A DNA stretch of 64,000 bases, from NCBI GenBank assembly GCA_002007465.1, contig LNAC01000278.1:1588333-1652332 (forward strand). Direction: 5' to 3'. This DNA is from Ailurus styani (taxonomy: Eukaryota; Chordata; Mammalia; Carnivora; Ailuridae). The translations under genes and the position numbers were made by a program. The notes beneath the pieces were generated by a model. The model searched no databases. It saw nothing but the letters and a program-made list of their open reading frames with translations, and had not been told where the DNA came from. This document shows, one piece after another, positions 46,746-60,865 of the stretch; the first letter of the stretch is position 1, and the number at the start of each line of letters is the position of its first letter.

Positions 46746-48260
46746 GAAAATCTTATGTCTCAGTAGAAAACTTGCATTGCCTAAAGGACATTTTCGAGGT
46801 CATCTGATTCATTTCATTGCCTTTGAGCTATTGCCCATCCTTCTTGATTATCATATGGTAGCCTTTCGTCATGTCTGAGCTATTTTACAACACTGTATGA
46901 ATGTGTTTCTTTCAGGTTGTCTTCTTCTGAACAGGCTACGACATCTGCCTGGTTACCTCACTGAATGAGTTAAGTAAAATCTTTAACTTTTTTTTCTTTT
47001 GTATCTGTATCAAACTCATGATTTTATTACCTTTTTCTGAGAATTATCTTTTATCAGAGACATAATTGGAATGCAACTTCCAATCTGACTGACTTCAAGG
47101 CCCATTTCTGCAACTCCAAGGTTTCCAGCTTCATTACACACTCTCCTGGGGTGCTTGCTTTTGGATTGCAGGGTTCTTAGTTCTCCCTCCCAAAACTCTG
47201 ATTCAGGAGGGTTTTTGTTTTTTAACAAGACTCCAGTTATTCTGTTTCAGGTGGCCTGAAAAACACTGTTTTGAACAACTTTTTTTAGTAGAAGAAATAA
47301 AATACTTGTACAAAGCAAATTGTAAACTAAGTTTCAAAGAAGGAGAGAAGAGGAAGAGAGAAATTCTGTCTGGAGGAATCTGTAAGTTTTATGAAGAAAG
47401 TGGGTCTTAAAACTAGGAATACTTTTGACAGAAGGAAAGACATTTTATGTGTTGGAAGTAGCATGGGCAAAAGCAAGGAGTCAGGAAAATGCACAGCATT
47501 TTTGGGGGATGGCTAGTGACTGGATTTAGCTAGACTGAGCAAAGAACGTGAGAGGGAGAATATGGACCATGAGACCGGAAAGGTAGGTTTGAGCCTGAAT
47601 GGAAAACTTCCATGCCGTTCATTTATTTGATAGATAAATAAAGAATAATAAAGAATAATAGAAAACTTTGACCAAAAGTGAAGGAATAAGAAAATAATCA
47701 ACAGTAAGTTAGAAGAATCCTGAAGAAGCATGAGGTTGGAGAGATAAAACCAATCTCTGAATGCCAAGGAAAGGAAAGATGTGAGATCACAAGGATTTGA
47801 AGTCTCTTCCCTAACTAATGAATAGTTACTTAGGGTCTTTTGTGTGTGAAACATGTGGTACTATGCACTGGGAGAACATGGGAAGGGAAGTTATTATCCT
47901 GGTATATACAAAGGCTCAAAGAGGGAAGATGCCAGAGAGACATCAGAGATTATCTGGGAAGATATATAGGCCTAAACTTGGGGAGTGAAAGAGGAAGGGT
48001 GGAGGAGGTAAATATACGAAAGATCTTTAGCAAGTAGAATTGACAGAAGTTGGTGTCTGCATGGATACAGAGGGCTAAGCAAGTGGGGGAGAATCTAGGA
48101 AAGTGGAGGTTTCTTGGTTTTGGTGATTAGAGGCATGATGACTCTGAGAAAAGTGAGAAGAAAGAGTATTGGGAGGAGGGGAGATGATGAGTTCTATTTT
48201 ATTGCATTTGATGAACCTGGAACACATGGTAGGATATTGGTAATAAAAATCTGGAGCTCA
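46746..48260. other. No firm feature; old LINE likely in the right half
   Basis: From about 47400 the plus strand becomes purine-rich in the manner of a minus-oriented old LINE. No gene recognised. Confidence 0.3.
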
Positions 48261-48262
48261 AG

Positions 48263-48411
48263 GGGCGCCTGGGTGGCTCAGTGGGTTAAAGCCTCTACCT
48301 TCGGCTCAGGTCATGATCTCGGGGTCCTGGGATCGAGCCCTGCATCGGGCTCTCTGCTCAGCAGGGAGCCTGCTTCCTCCTCTCTCTCTGCCTGCCGCTC
48401 TGCCTACTTGT

Positions 48412-48449
<38 letters not shown>

Positions 48450-48467
48450 AAATAAATAAAATCTTTA
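48263..48467 (+). mobile_element. SINEC, young, with (CT)n
   Basis: Starts GGGCGCCTGGGTGGCTCAGT and is flanked by ATCTGGAGCTCAAG (ending 48262 and about 48486). A (CT)n run at 48413-48445 has grown inside its 3' part. Confidence 0.95.
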
Positions 48468-48489
48468 AAAAAATCTGGAGCTCAAGAAA

Positions 48490-49285
48490 GATAGTGTTAG
48501 GCAGATACTGTGTGAAGTCAGTTGATAGTAGATGCATGTTAGTGTTTGGGAGAATAGAGAGGACAGAGGTAAGTCAAAGCTGAGATAGGGTCCAAATTGG
48601 ATGAGGTCGTTGCCTGGAGTGGGTAGAAGTGAACTGAGCAAAGTTATTTGCAGACTTTAAAGCTCAGAACTAAAGCAGAAAAGCCCATGTGTTATTGGGT
48701 GCAAGAATCATCAAAACTTAGAGATAAGAGGTCAAAGGCTAGGAGAATGCAAGATCTTATTGAGAAATGAGAGGAAAGGAGAGGGATCAAGTTGAAGAAT
48801 GTATTCCAGGACTTATTTTAGGGATAGTGCTGCATTTGGAAGAGCTACTTTAGGCAAGCAGTGAAATTCCAAGGAATTTAAGCAACAGAAGATACTCCTG
48901 AAAGTCCCATGTAAGGAAGAAGAGAACAAAGAACATAGAGCTGCAGGAGGCCAACCTACTCCCCAGGAATTCCTTAATTTTAGGTAAAGTTGGGGGAAAA
49001 AAAATCATGAACTTCTTGGAGATAATTTTCTATGGAAACTAGTGGAAGGGTTGAATTCTGGGTTCAGAATGATGAACGCTTTGTATTTTTATACTGATTT
49101 CCAAATTCAAAGAATGATTAGTTTTTCTTGTTGTAATGGTCATTACACACTGAAGAAGGGCAGATCTACAGAACAAATCAACAAAACCCACATCTACATT
49201 GTTTAGGAGACAAGTGGTTTTGAACTTAAGCTCTATTTGTTTGTCCCCTCCGCCTTCCAAATCAATATAACAAATGTTGAATGTG
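48490..49285. other. No recognised feature
   Basis: Purine-rich intergenic sequence, possibly old LINE; nothing specific. Confidence 0.35.
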
Positions 49286-49301
49286 AACAGCTGGTGTTTT
49301 T

Positions 49302-49503
49302 ATTTTTATTTATTTTATTTATTTATTTTTTAAAGATTTTATTTATTTATTTGACAGAAAGAGATTACAAGTAGGCAGAGAGAGAGGAGGAAGCAGGCTC
49401 CCCGCCGAGCAGAGAGCCCGATGCGGGCTTCGATCCCAGGACCCTGAGATCATGACCTGAGCTGAAGGCAGAGGCTTTAACCCACTGAGCCACCCAGGCG
49501 CCC
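49302..49503 (-). mobile_element. SINEC, young
   Basis: Minus-strand copy with an unusually long TTTA-rich tail, flanked by CAGCTGGTGTTTTT (49288-49301 and 49504-49517). Confidence 0.94.
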
Positions 49504-49517
49504 CAGCTGGTGTTTTT

Positions 49518-51550
49518 AACTGTTGGTTATAGTTACTGATTTCTCAAGAATTTCTTGTGTAACTAGCAATCAGAGTTTACACAGTTGTTTTAAAAGTCTC
49601 CTGTAATGTGCGTTCTTTGTTGAAAGAATTTATAAGACAGAGTGAATTGAAATTGAGTTCCTCTCACCTCTATATTGATATATAGGGGGACTACTTTCCC
49701 TTTCTGTACCAGTAGAATACTGTGTGCATAAAATTGTGCTAAAAGCCACATCCTGATAGTTTTTAAGTACAGGGCTTCCTTTGCAAACCAGAGGTCGGTT
49801 CCTCTAGGAGCTCTGAAAGGAAAGGCAAAGCAGTTCTTTAAATCACTTGATTGCCTTTTATTACCTTTGGGGAATTGCTCAGGATAAAAAAGTGAGGGGA
49901 AGTATATCATTCTTTTGCTCTTTTTCTCTGTAGATATAGATTATCAGTTACGACTCTCCCTGAGGTGTAGAACTTTGAATTCCGAAAGGGGTTCCTTGTC
50001 AAGCTGAGGAAAGGGCGGGGGGGAAGATATGTGACGGGTGAATACATGCAGAGCATGTGATCTTGGCAGGGTGCAGCATCAGGTGCAAAGATGCACAAGA
50101 CAGACACTCTGTCCCCAAGCCACTTAAACTCCAGGTATCTATAGTGATTGAATTCTGGGAACACAGTTGTGACACTCTCAATTGTGCTCTGGACTCTATG
50201 GACCATAATGTTGCCTTTTCCTTTGGTGCTGGGCTTTAATAATGAGGCACTTGTCCAGAACCGTGCTGGATTTTGGATGAAGATACGGTATTATTTTTTT
50301 CTAAATTCAGAAAATATTTATTATTTTCTTCCTGTTGATAGTAGTGGAGGTAAATTAGAAATTGTAGGAACAAGGCTGGAGCAAAGGAGGCTAGATGGTG
50401 CTGGTTGCTCCAGTGCAGGCAGTGAATTCTTCTGTGGGGCAAGAATGGAGTCAGACGGGATTCAGCTGTTCGAGGGTCGTGTAGCCTGGCAGAGAGATTG
50501 AGAGCCCCTGCAGGTAGTATTCTGTGGGCAAACTGGTTATTGCCAGAGGTCCAAATTCTTCAGCTTAGATCTAAATTTTTAGGGGGTAAAGCGAGTTTCC
50601 TATTTACGTCAAAAGAAATAATTTTTGTGAAGTGCTTGATTTATATTTTCCGGGAAGAATTCAGTGATTAAGTTAAATATCCTGATGGTCTTTTCATTAT
50701 TGCTATTATAATTCTGAATATGTTATATATAATTAGTACTAATAGTTAACATTTTCCTTACCCCACAATCCATTTCTTAATTTTGTTAGCGTTTGGGAAA
50801 ACGCCACATGTTGTTGTGAAACATATTTGACAAAGTTTGAAGACATTTAATTGTAACAGTCTTTCAAACATTATTTTTATGTTCTATTTTCTACCAATGT
50901 GAATTTTAAAATCTGTGACTAGAACCATTCTTTTCCTTGTGGAAAATATATTTACACAAGTTGATTTCTTTTTAATCAAAACTTCTTTTTAAAATAAAAA
51001 ATTCTTAGTATATTATAAAGTATAATAAAAGTATTTTGAAAAGAGATGGTAATTTTTAAAAATTTCCTTGCTGGAGGGCAAAGATGTGTTGTTTTTACCA
51101 AAAGGCAAAGAACACAGACCTCAAGATTAAGTCAGAGATCTGAATGCAGATATACATTTTCTTGATGCTTTCAACTTTGTAGAGTGTCTAAAAACAGGAA
51201 CTTAAGTTATTGATGAACGTGATTTAGATGTGTGGGAGTGGATCGATTATAATAATACTATATTTATAAACAATCGTCATAATGACATTAAGAGATCAAT
51301 TTGATTGGGCCATGTAAGGGACATAGTATATATATTAAAAAATAGTCTCATGGAAATTTCTCTTGGTTTTCTCTTTTTAGTAATTTTTAGGATAGATCAT
51401 ATGAATAGTGCATGTAAACATATGTGATCAACAAAGAAGGAAATTTACATCACTATAGAAATTTGATTTGGAATTGAATATGTTTGTCAGAAGATGGATA
51501 GGGGAGGAGATGTTTATACTAAGGAATATTTCTAAATTATAAAATTGTAT
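49518..51550. other. No recognised feature
   Basis: About 2 kb without a nameable repeat or gene; strongly AT-rich from 50600 onward. Confidence 0.4.
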
Positions 51551-51553
51551 TTC

Positions 51554-51760
51554 GTGGGTGCCTGGGTGGGTCAGTTGTTAAGCGTCTGACTTCAGCTCAG
51601 GTCATGATCCCAGGGTCCTGGGATTGAGCCCTGCATCCGGCTCCCTGCTCGGCGGGAAGCCTGCTTCTCCTCCCACTCCCCCTGCTTGTGTTCCCTCTCT
51701 CACTGTGTTTCTCTCTGTCAAATAAGTAAATAAAATTTTTAAAAAATGGTGAATTTATTT
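51554..51760 (+). mobile_element. SINEC
   Basis: Starts GGGTGCCTGGGTGGGTCAGT and is flanked by AAAATTGTATTTC (about 51541-51553 and 51763-51775). Confidence 0.9.
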
Positions 51761-51775
51761 AAAAAATTGTATTTC

Positions 51776-52254
51776 ACTATAAGGCCTATGGGAATGACTT
51801 ATGAGTTATCCAACTATTGACTTTATTTTTAAAAAAAAACATATTTTTTCATAGGAATATATAGGGCATATATTCTGATTTTTATCATGATACATGGGTT
51901 TTTCATGTTTCAAAACATCAAGCATAAATTTTATTTTGACAAGCAATAATACACTACTATTACTCAGTTAAGATCTGCCTTGTTAATGAAGTATTTGGGA
52001 TCTAGAAGTTAAAAAAAAAAAAAAAGACACAGCTTCATAAATTTCCCACTTTTCACCAAAACAATGGTGGAGAGTGCCAGTCTGAAGAGAATGTAGTGAG
52101 AAGTAAATGCTCCAAAGTCAGAGTAGTGGGAAAATAGAATAACAATCTATTTCTGGGATGAGATCGGTTAATTTTAATTTACATATCTTATATAAATATG
52201 GGCCATTTATAATGTGTACAGGTCATTTTTATATTTCTTTTTCTGTCACTTGTC
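51776..52254. other. No recognised feature
   Basis: AT-rich intergenic DNA with an A run near 52010. Confidence 0.4.
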
Positions 52255-52258
52255 TTTT

Positions 52259-52460
52259 TTTTTTTTAAGATTTTATTTATTCATTTGACACAGAGAGAGA
52301 GATTACAGGTAGGCAGAGAGGCAGGCAGAGAGACAGGGAGAGGAGGAAGCAGGCTCCCTGCTGAGCAGAGAGCCCGATGCGGGCCTCGATCCCAGGACGC
52401 TGAGATCATGACCTGAGCCGAAAGCAGAGGCTTTAACCCACTGAGCCACCCAGGCACCCT
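52259..52460 (-). mobile_element. SINEC, young
   Basis: Full-length minus-strand copy that shares the GGACGCTGAG variant and the AGAGACAGGGA-type region with the copy at 21902. A target duplication is not clear. Confidence 0.92.
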
Positions 52461-52469
52461 TGGCTATTC

Positions 52470-53090
52470 TTGTTTGTTTACTTTTTCTTATGAGCTTTAG
52501 AATCAGCTTGTCCTATTCCAGAAAATAGCTTCTTGGTATTTTCATTGAGATTGCGACAAATTTAAAAATTACAATTTAGGGGAAATTGACATACATTGAC
52601 TTTTCCTACCTAAAAATATGGCCTCTCACTTTGTAAGGGGTTATTGTATGTGTACAAATAAACACATGTGCATATATGTATGTATTTATATGTACACACA
52701 CATATACACATTTACATATATGTCACAAATTTTCATAAATTAATTTCGTATCCTGCTTCCATACTTAATTTTCTGTTGTTTATATATATTTTCTCAGTTG
52801 ATTTTCTTGTGTTTCCTAGGTATATAGTCATATACTCCACAAAAAATGACAGCTGTATAATCTTTTTTCCTAATAGTTACATTTTTACTTTCTCTCTTTC
52901 ACGTTCCCTTGACTGATACTGCAGGTACCACTGTATTAGCAGTGGGAGAGTTGTTATCTTCTTGACATGAGCAGGAACCCCTCCAGTGTTTCCCCATTCA
53001 ATCTAAACTAGCTTTGAATCTTAGCATTAATTTCTAGTCGACATTACTACTTTGCTCTACCTGGAAAACTGAAAATTTGGTCTAACAGTA
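52470..53090. other. No recognised feature
   Basis: AT-rich sequence with a TG/TA-rich stretch at 52660-52730; no gene seen. Confidence 0.4.
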
Positions 53091-53094
53091 AGGT

Positions 53095-53285
53095 CCATAA
53101 ATATTTAGCAGTAGTGGATTGGTAAAATACATTATGGTGCATCCATTGAATGAATATCCTGAGTAATCATAAAATAATGTGTATATTTTAGTCCTTTTTG
53201 TTATTGTTTAAAAAAATCAAAGTATATACAAGTATGCATGGAAAAGTATCTGGGAAGATATTCAACATACTGGTTTAAAAGTTGT
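53095..53285 (+). repeat. Old LINE-like 3' fragment
   Basis: GATTGGTAAAATACATTATG, then CAAGTATGCATGGAAAAGTA, resembling the region at 7320-7805. The L1 that follows is younger. Confidence 0.35.
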
Positions 53286-53289
53286 AAAT

Positions 53290-53880
53290 ATATTATTGCA
53301 GCATTATTTACAATAACCAAAATATGGAAGCAACCTGAATGTCCACTGATAAATGAGTGGATAAAGAAGATGTGGAATATTACTTAGTCATAAAAAAGAA
53401 TGAGGTTTTGCCATTTGTGACAACATGGATGGACCTAGAGGGTATTATGCTTAGTGAAATAAGTCAGATAAAGACAAATACCATATGCTTTCACTTACAT
53501 GTGAAATCTAAAAAACCAGCCAACCAAACAAACAAACCAAAACCAGATCTGTAAACACAGAGAACAAACTGATGGTTGCCAGAAGTGGGGGATGGCAAAA
53601 TGGGTGAAGGGGAATGAGAGATACAGGCTTCCAGTTATGTAATGAATAAGTCACGGCAATAAAAGGTGAATTGAATGAATGTTATGAAATGAAAATGAAA
53701 TGAAAATTATAAGGAATATAACCAAAGGTATTATAATAGTGTCGTATGGTGACAGATGGTAACTACACTTTTGATGAGCATAACATAGTGTATAAAGTTG
53801 TCGAATCACTGTGTTGTACATCTGAAACTAATGTAACATTGTGTGTCAACCATGCTTCAGTAAAAAAAGAAAGGAATAAA
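53290..53880 (+). mobile_element. L1 3' end
   Basis: GCAGCATTATTTACAATAAC, ATGGACCTAGAGGGTATTAT, GTTGTACATCTGAAACTAAT and an A-rich end: the ORF2 C-terminus and 3' UTR of a carnivore L1. A short open frame at 53357-53554 is its ORF2 end. An AAATGAAAATGAAATGAAAA stretch is inserted near 53690. Confidence 0.85.
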
Positions 53881-53889
53881 TAACATTAT

Positions 53890-55420
<1,531 letters not shown>

Positions 55421-55423
55421 GTC

Positions 55424-55640
55424 CATGATTTCTCAATCTTGGCATGACTGACATTTGGGATCGGAAATTCTTTGCTGTGGGAGGCTGTGCATTGTAACAT
55501 GGTTAGCAGCCTCCCTGGTGTCACTAGGTGCCCATGCATGTCCCCCTTCCTTGTGATGACAGCCAAAAGCCTCAGCAGACATTGCCAAATTGCTGGGGTG
55601 GGGAGAACACCTCCCACCCCTTTCCAATTGAGAACCTCTG
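55424..55640 (-). mobile_element. MER20 (hAT-Charlie), second copy
   Basis: Reverse of MER20: starts ATGATTTCTCAATCTTGGCA and ends CCAATTGAGAACCTCTG, with GACATTGCCAAATTGCTGGG inside. Nearly full length. Confidence 0.75.
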
Positions 55641-55667
55641 TCTTAGACAATAGATAATAGAAAAGAT

Positions 55668-55787
55668 GGGGTGCCTGGGTGGCTCTGTTAAGCGTCTGAA
55701 TCTTGATACCAGCTCAAGTCTTAATCTCAGGGTTCTGAGTTCCGGCCCTGTGTTGGGCTCCACGCTGGGTGTGGAGTCTACTTAAAT
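55668..55787 (+). mobile_element. SINEC with expanded tail
   Basis: GGGGTGCCTGGGTGGCTCTG head and CCACGCTGGGTGTGGAGTCT region. The element passes directly into the long GAAA tract that starts at about 55788. Confidence 0.85.
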
Positions 55788-55799
55788 TGAAAGAAAGAG

Positions 55800-55846
<47 letters not shown>

Positions 55847-55939
55847 GAGAAAGAAAGAAGAGAGAGAGAGAAAAAGAAAGAAGAGAGAAAGAGAGAGAAA
55901 GAAAGAAAGGAAAGAAAGAAAGAAAAGAAAAAAGAAAGC
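55788..55939 (+). repeat. (GAAA)n microsatellite
   Basis: About 150 bases of GAAA with GAGA interruptions, grown from the tail of a SINEC. The Lys/Glu/Arg-rich and Phe/Leu/Ser-rich frames here are its translation. Confidence 0.97.
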
Positions 55940-56222
55940 AAGCAAGCTGTAGAGATAATCAGTGGGATAAAAGGACAATCAATCTGGAGAATAATAAAGT
56001 TCCAACATCCTGCTGACAAGAGTTCACAAAGAGAAAACATAGAATATGAGATGGAGAAAATTACCCAAAAAATAATAAAAGATTTGCAGGTAAGATTGAA
56101 AACACCCCTGAGGGTATAGCACAATCAAAGAAAAAAGGCCCATTCTAAGGCACAAGGCACATCATCGTGAAATTTCAGACTATAAAGTTAATGGGAAGAT
56201 TCTAGAATGAAGAATAGACCAG

Positions 56223-56415
56223 AGGGGCACCTGGGTGGCTCAGTCGTTAAGCGTCTGCCTTTGGCTCAGGTCACGATCCCAGGGTCCTGGAATCGAGCCT
56301 CACATTGGGCTCCCTAATCAGTGGGAATCCTGCTTTCCCTCTTCCACTCTCCCTGCTTGTGTTCCTGCTCTCACTGTCTCTCTCTGTCAAGTAAATAAAT
56401 AAAATCTTTAAAAAG
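56223..56415 (+). mobile_element. SINEC
   Basis: Head GGGGCACCTGGGTGGCTCAG, flanked by GAATAGACCAG (ending about 56222 and 56426). Confidence 0.9.
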
Positions 56416-56679
56416 GAATAGACCAGGTATAGAGGAAGGGGAACCAGAAAGGGATTAGGCATTTATTTCAGAGGCAACACTGGAAGCAAAAAACAGTGGA
56501 ACAGTGCTTTTAAAATGTTGAGGGAAAGTGATCTTCAACTTATCCAAATTATCAATCAAGGATGAGCATAGATTACAGACATTTTCAGACATGCAAGCAC
56601 GCTAAAAAATTTACCTTCTATGCACACACTCCAAGTAAACTACTGAAATCTGTGCTTTAGCGAAACGAGAGTGAATTTT

Positions 56680-56865
56680 TTTTTAAAAGATTTTATTTAT
56701 TTAGGAGAGAGAGAGAGCCCGCACAAGCTGGGGGAGTGGCAGGCAGAGGGAGAAGCAGGCTCCCCGCTGAGCACGGAGCCCGATGCACATGGGACTGTTA
56801 CCTAGGACCCTGGGTTCATGACCTGAGCTGAAGGCACATGTTTAACTGAGCCACCCAGGCGTCCC
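56680..56865 (-). mobile_element. SINEC, older
   Basis: Minus-strand copy between GAGAGTG repeats, ending in GAGCCACCCAGGCGTCCC; several substitutions relative to young copies. Confidence 0.87.
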
Positions 56866-56879
56866 AAGAGAGTGGATTT

Positions 56880-57575
56880 CTAATGTTGGGGCATTGGAAG
56901 ATATCAGTGGGCATTTGATAGATATGTTGAAGCATCTGGATAAAATTTGGGTTAGATACATTTAAAAAAAAAAGTGAAAAAGGGAGGCAAATATTAACGC
57001 CAGCAACAACAGGAGATTTTCAAGAGAAGCGCTGTCATGGCACCTTACTTGATTCAGCAATGCACTGTATTTACATTGACAGGATGATAAAAACAAATTA
57101 TTGATTTGAACAGAAGTTGTGATGTAGGTGGGTGAGAAGGAAGGGTGAAGCAAAGTGGTGATGGTGGTATGTATGAAAGGGCTAAATCCTCAAATACCAT
57201 GACAAGAAGTCAATAAATAAGGTCCAAAAGTGAAAGTCAGGAAGCATTGGTATAAGCATATTGTTAAGAAATAACCTAGTAGGGTTATGTAGAACACGGG
57301 GTGAAGCTAGGTGGGGGGAAGTTGGAAAAGGGGCTGATGGGACTCGGGTGTTTTTATTATAAGCCTTTTTGAACTATTTGAATTTTTACTTATATGTATT
57401 ACCTTCATTAAAAATGCACGCAAAAGCAGTACATACATATTACAGGAGAAAGTCACATAAAATAAGATAAGCAAAAAGAACAAAAAAGACATAAGGATCT
57501 CACCCACCCAGAGCTAACCATTGGTAATATCCTGAAGTAGTTCTTTCTTGAAAAATTCTGAAAAACAAATGAAAG
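56880..57575. other. No recognised feature
   Basis: Intergenic DNA without a nameable repeat. Short frames here have no match I know. Confidence 0.4.
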
Positions 57576-57579
57576 AACT

Positions 57580-57752
57580 TCATTTATTTTTAAAGATTTT
57601 ATTTATTTGACAAAGAGAGAGAGAGAGAGAGCACAAGCAGGGAGAGTGGCAGGCAGAGGGTGAGGCCCGAGCAGAGACCCTGATGGGTGGGGAGGGCCTC
57701 CTGATCTGAGCAAAGGCAGCTGCTTAACTGACTGAGCCACCCATGCGTTTCC
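57580..57752 (-). mobile_element. SINEC, older and shortened
   Basis: Minus-strand copy with AAAGATTTTATTTATTTGAC and GACTGAGCCACCCATGCGTT, missing part of the central CTCGATCCCAGGACCC block. Confidence 0.83.
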
Positions 57753-58063
57753 AAGAGAACTTTTAAATACTAAAAACGAAACAAAACCCTCACAAATTCT
57801 TGATACATTAAAATCAATAATTTCAAAAGTCGTGCCTGAGGTTATTAATTTTTAAATCAACCGTTCTGATCAAAATGCTTGGTGTTATTTTGGTTATATC
57901 TTCACAGAGCAGAGTGGAGAATTGAGGCAGTCTTCCAAAATACTTCTGCCTTAATTATCTTGTTATTTTAGAAAGAAGCAGCTTTTGGTCTCAGTCTTTC
58001 TAAACAATTGTCTCTATTTAGTAGTTTAGGAATTTTTGGAAACAAATTTATCAGGAAAATTTG

Positions 58064-59166
58064 TCTTCAACAAATGGTATTGGGAAAACTGCATAGCTAC
58101 TTGCAAAAAAATGAAACGACCGCTTTCTTACACCATACACAACAATAAGCTCAAAATAGATTAAATACGTACATGTGGGACCTGCAACCATAAAAACAAT
58201 CCTAGAAGATAACACAGGCAGTAATTTCTCTGACATTGGCCATAGCAACATTTTTTAGATATGTCTTCTAAGGCAAGGGAAGCAAAAGCAAAAATAAACT
58301 ACTGGGACTATATCAAAATAAAATGCTTCTGCACAGCAAAGGAAAATGGTCAACAAAACTAAAACTAAAAGACAACCCACTGAATGGGAGAAAATATTTG
58401 CAAATGACATATCCAATAAAGGGTTAGTATCCAAAACATGTAAGGAATGTATACATCTCAACACCAAAAAGCCAAATAATCCATTAGGAAATGGGCAGAA
58501 AACATGAATAGACCTTTCTACAAAGAAGACGTCCAGATGGCCAACAGGCACATGAAAAGATGCTCAATGGCACTCATCATCAGAGAAATGCAAATCAAAA
58601 CCACAATGAGGTATCACCTCACACCTGTCAGAATAGCTAAAATCAAAAACACAAGAAACAGCAAGTGTCGGCAAGGATGTTGAGAAAAAGGAACCTTTGT
58701 GCACTGTTGGTCGGAATGCAAACTGGTACAGCCACGGTGGAAAGTAATACAGAGTTGCCTCAAAAAATTAAAAATAGAATTACCATATAATCTAGTAATT
58801 CCACTACTGGTATTTACCCAAAGGGTATGAATTTGAAAAGATATGTGTACCCTTATGTTTATTGCGGCATTATTTACAATAGCCAAAATATGGACACAAC
58901 CCAGGTGTTCCATAGATGAATGGATAAAGGAGATATATGTCTGTGAGGTTGGGTGAAATAGGTAAGGGGGATTAAGAGTACACCTGTGATGAGCAATGAG
59001 TAATGTATATAATTGTTGAGGCACTGTATTGCTCACCTGAAATTAATATAACACTGTACGTTAATAATATTGGAATTAAAAAAAACTCAAAACACACACA
59101 GAAAAAAGATATATAGAGAGGAACAAATATAATCATATTTATTGTCTAGAGCATATACAAAAAATT
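58064..59166 (+). mobile_element. L1, 5'-truncated, with possible 3' transduction
   Basis: Carries L1 ORF2 3' half and 3' UTR (GTATTGGGAAAACTGCATAG, GCACATGAAAAGATGCTCAA, GCGGCATTATTTACAATAGC, CTCACCTGAAATTAATATAA). It is bounded by a 17-base duplication, TTTATCAGGAAAATTTG (58047-58063 and 59167-59183). The normal L1 A-rich end is at about 59072-59107, yet about 60 further bases precede the right-hand duplication. Confidence 0.85.
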
Positions 59167-59183
59167 TTTATCAGGAAAATTTG

Positions 59184-60865
59184 CCTCAAAAATTCTGTAT
59201 TTTTTCTCTTTTTGAAGACATAAATAATTTCATTTCTCTGAACTGTTTCAATGCACAAAAGTATAAGAAGTGCAGTTCTGCTTTGATACCTCACAGTTAA
59301 CAAGCAGAAAAACTTAAGACAGTAAATAACAGAATTTGGGGTAACTGTCCTTGGAAGAGGATTGGTAAAACAAAGTTAAGTATAACTAGAGACTTAAATA
59401 TGAATAATGAAGTGAATATTTTTAAAGAAATTAAGCTGCATTTCAATTTTGATGAAAAGTATGCAGTTGATATAGTCTTCTACCTCCTAAGGTCATTGAG
59501 TTTTGATTAGTTTAAAAGATTCAAAATTCTTCTAATAGTTACTGAATTCCTTTCCTTATCTCAGGCATTGTCCTTGATGTATTCGCTTACATGCTGTGTA
59601 TAATCTCGCAGCAATCCTGCTGATTTGATGGTGCGTTTGTAGTGGCCTGATATGAAGGAATATAGTGGGACATAGAGTATAGAGTGGATTTTTGTGGGTT
59701 TACTTGGCTTTGGCTGCTGCTGTGGGTGTTAGAAAATATCCATATTAAACATAATGATGGTGCATTTATCAGGAGAAAACCGAGCAACTATCAGCCACTG
59801 GGGACAAGCAAAGGGGCTGGAGGTGATACCTTGAGGCAGAGTCTGGAGGTGACATGTGCAGTCTGTACACCTAGGGCTTACCCTACAGATGAGCACACAT
59901 ACCCATCCTGCCCCTGCAGAGTTATGATCTAGTCCCATGAATGCATAAGGCAGGTGTGGGGCAAACCAAAGTTGTCGAAGCAAATATGATGTGAAGCAAA
60001 CATGATGGGATAGGTTTGTGGCCAAAGGGCACTCCCAAGAGTCTTGGGGAGAAAAAGGAGAAATGCACTGGGGGCCTGCAGGATCTTCTATCCTGCTTGA
60101 CTGCAGGCAGGCTGCTGTCTGTAGGGTAGAATAGGTTTTGTCTTTCTAGTTCAGTCTGAGGTGCATTTGCCAAGACTGCGGTTTCCAGAGGTAACTGAAC
60201 TATGATCCCCATTTTATAGATGAAGAAATTGAGCCTCAGTGACGTTCAGTTAGCTAACATGTATTTGTGTGCATGTAAATATTAGGTAAAACAGATTAGC
60301 TCCACTGATAGGCATTTCTTACAAATAACTACATTATTAAGAGTGGTGCTTACTAATTAACATTAGAACCCACATCTCTCCAAAAAGAATATTTGTGATT
60401 ACTTTCCGCAAATTTTAACGGCCTAAATGTACCTCATTATTTTGTTCAAAACAATTCCATCTTGTTAATCCAGAACATTTGAAGGTTTTTGAGGCTGTAC
60501 ATAGCAGGTCAGAAGAGCTACTATTGAATGGCAAACTTTATGCATTGGGCAGCTTGGAATTGTCCGCCAGTATCAAAAATTCAAATCCTTTTTCTCCGCC
60601 CTGACAGCAGAGGGGCTCCTGGTGTTGGGTGTAGGTGGAGTGCTAGTGCACTCCAGGGTGTTTTTCAGGGATTCCCGAGGAGGCTGCTCCAAGAGAACTG
60701 GCCTGTTTCACACACGCCCCCTACCCAGTTTGGAATGCACCTGCAGTCCCCCGCAAGAACTGGGCGGACTTGGCTTTGGCCAGGTCAGACGTGGGATGAG
60801 AAAATCCGCGACTGCCTTTTCACCTCCTTTCTGTAATTAATATAAATTCATAATCTGAAAAGAAT
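59184..60865. other. No recognised feature
   Basis: Sequence leading up to the CpG island. No repeat or gene I can name; G+C rises from about 60600. Confidence 0.4.

Noticed and set aside
55714..56124. Frames rich in Lys/Glu/Arg or Phe/Leu/Ser
   Set aside because: They are translations of the GAAA microsatellite.
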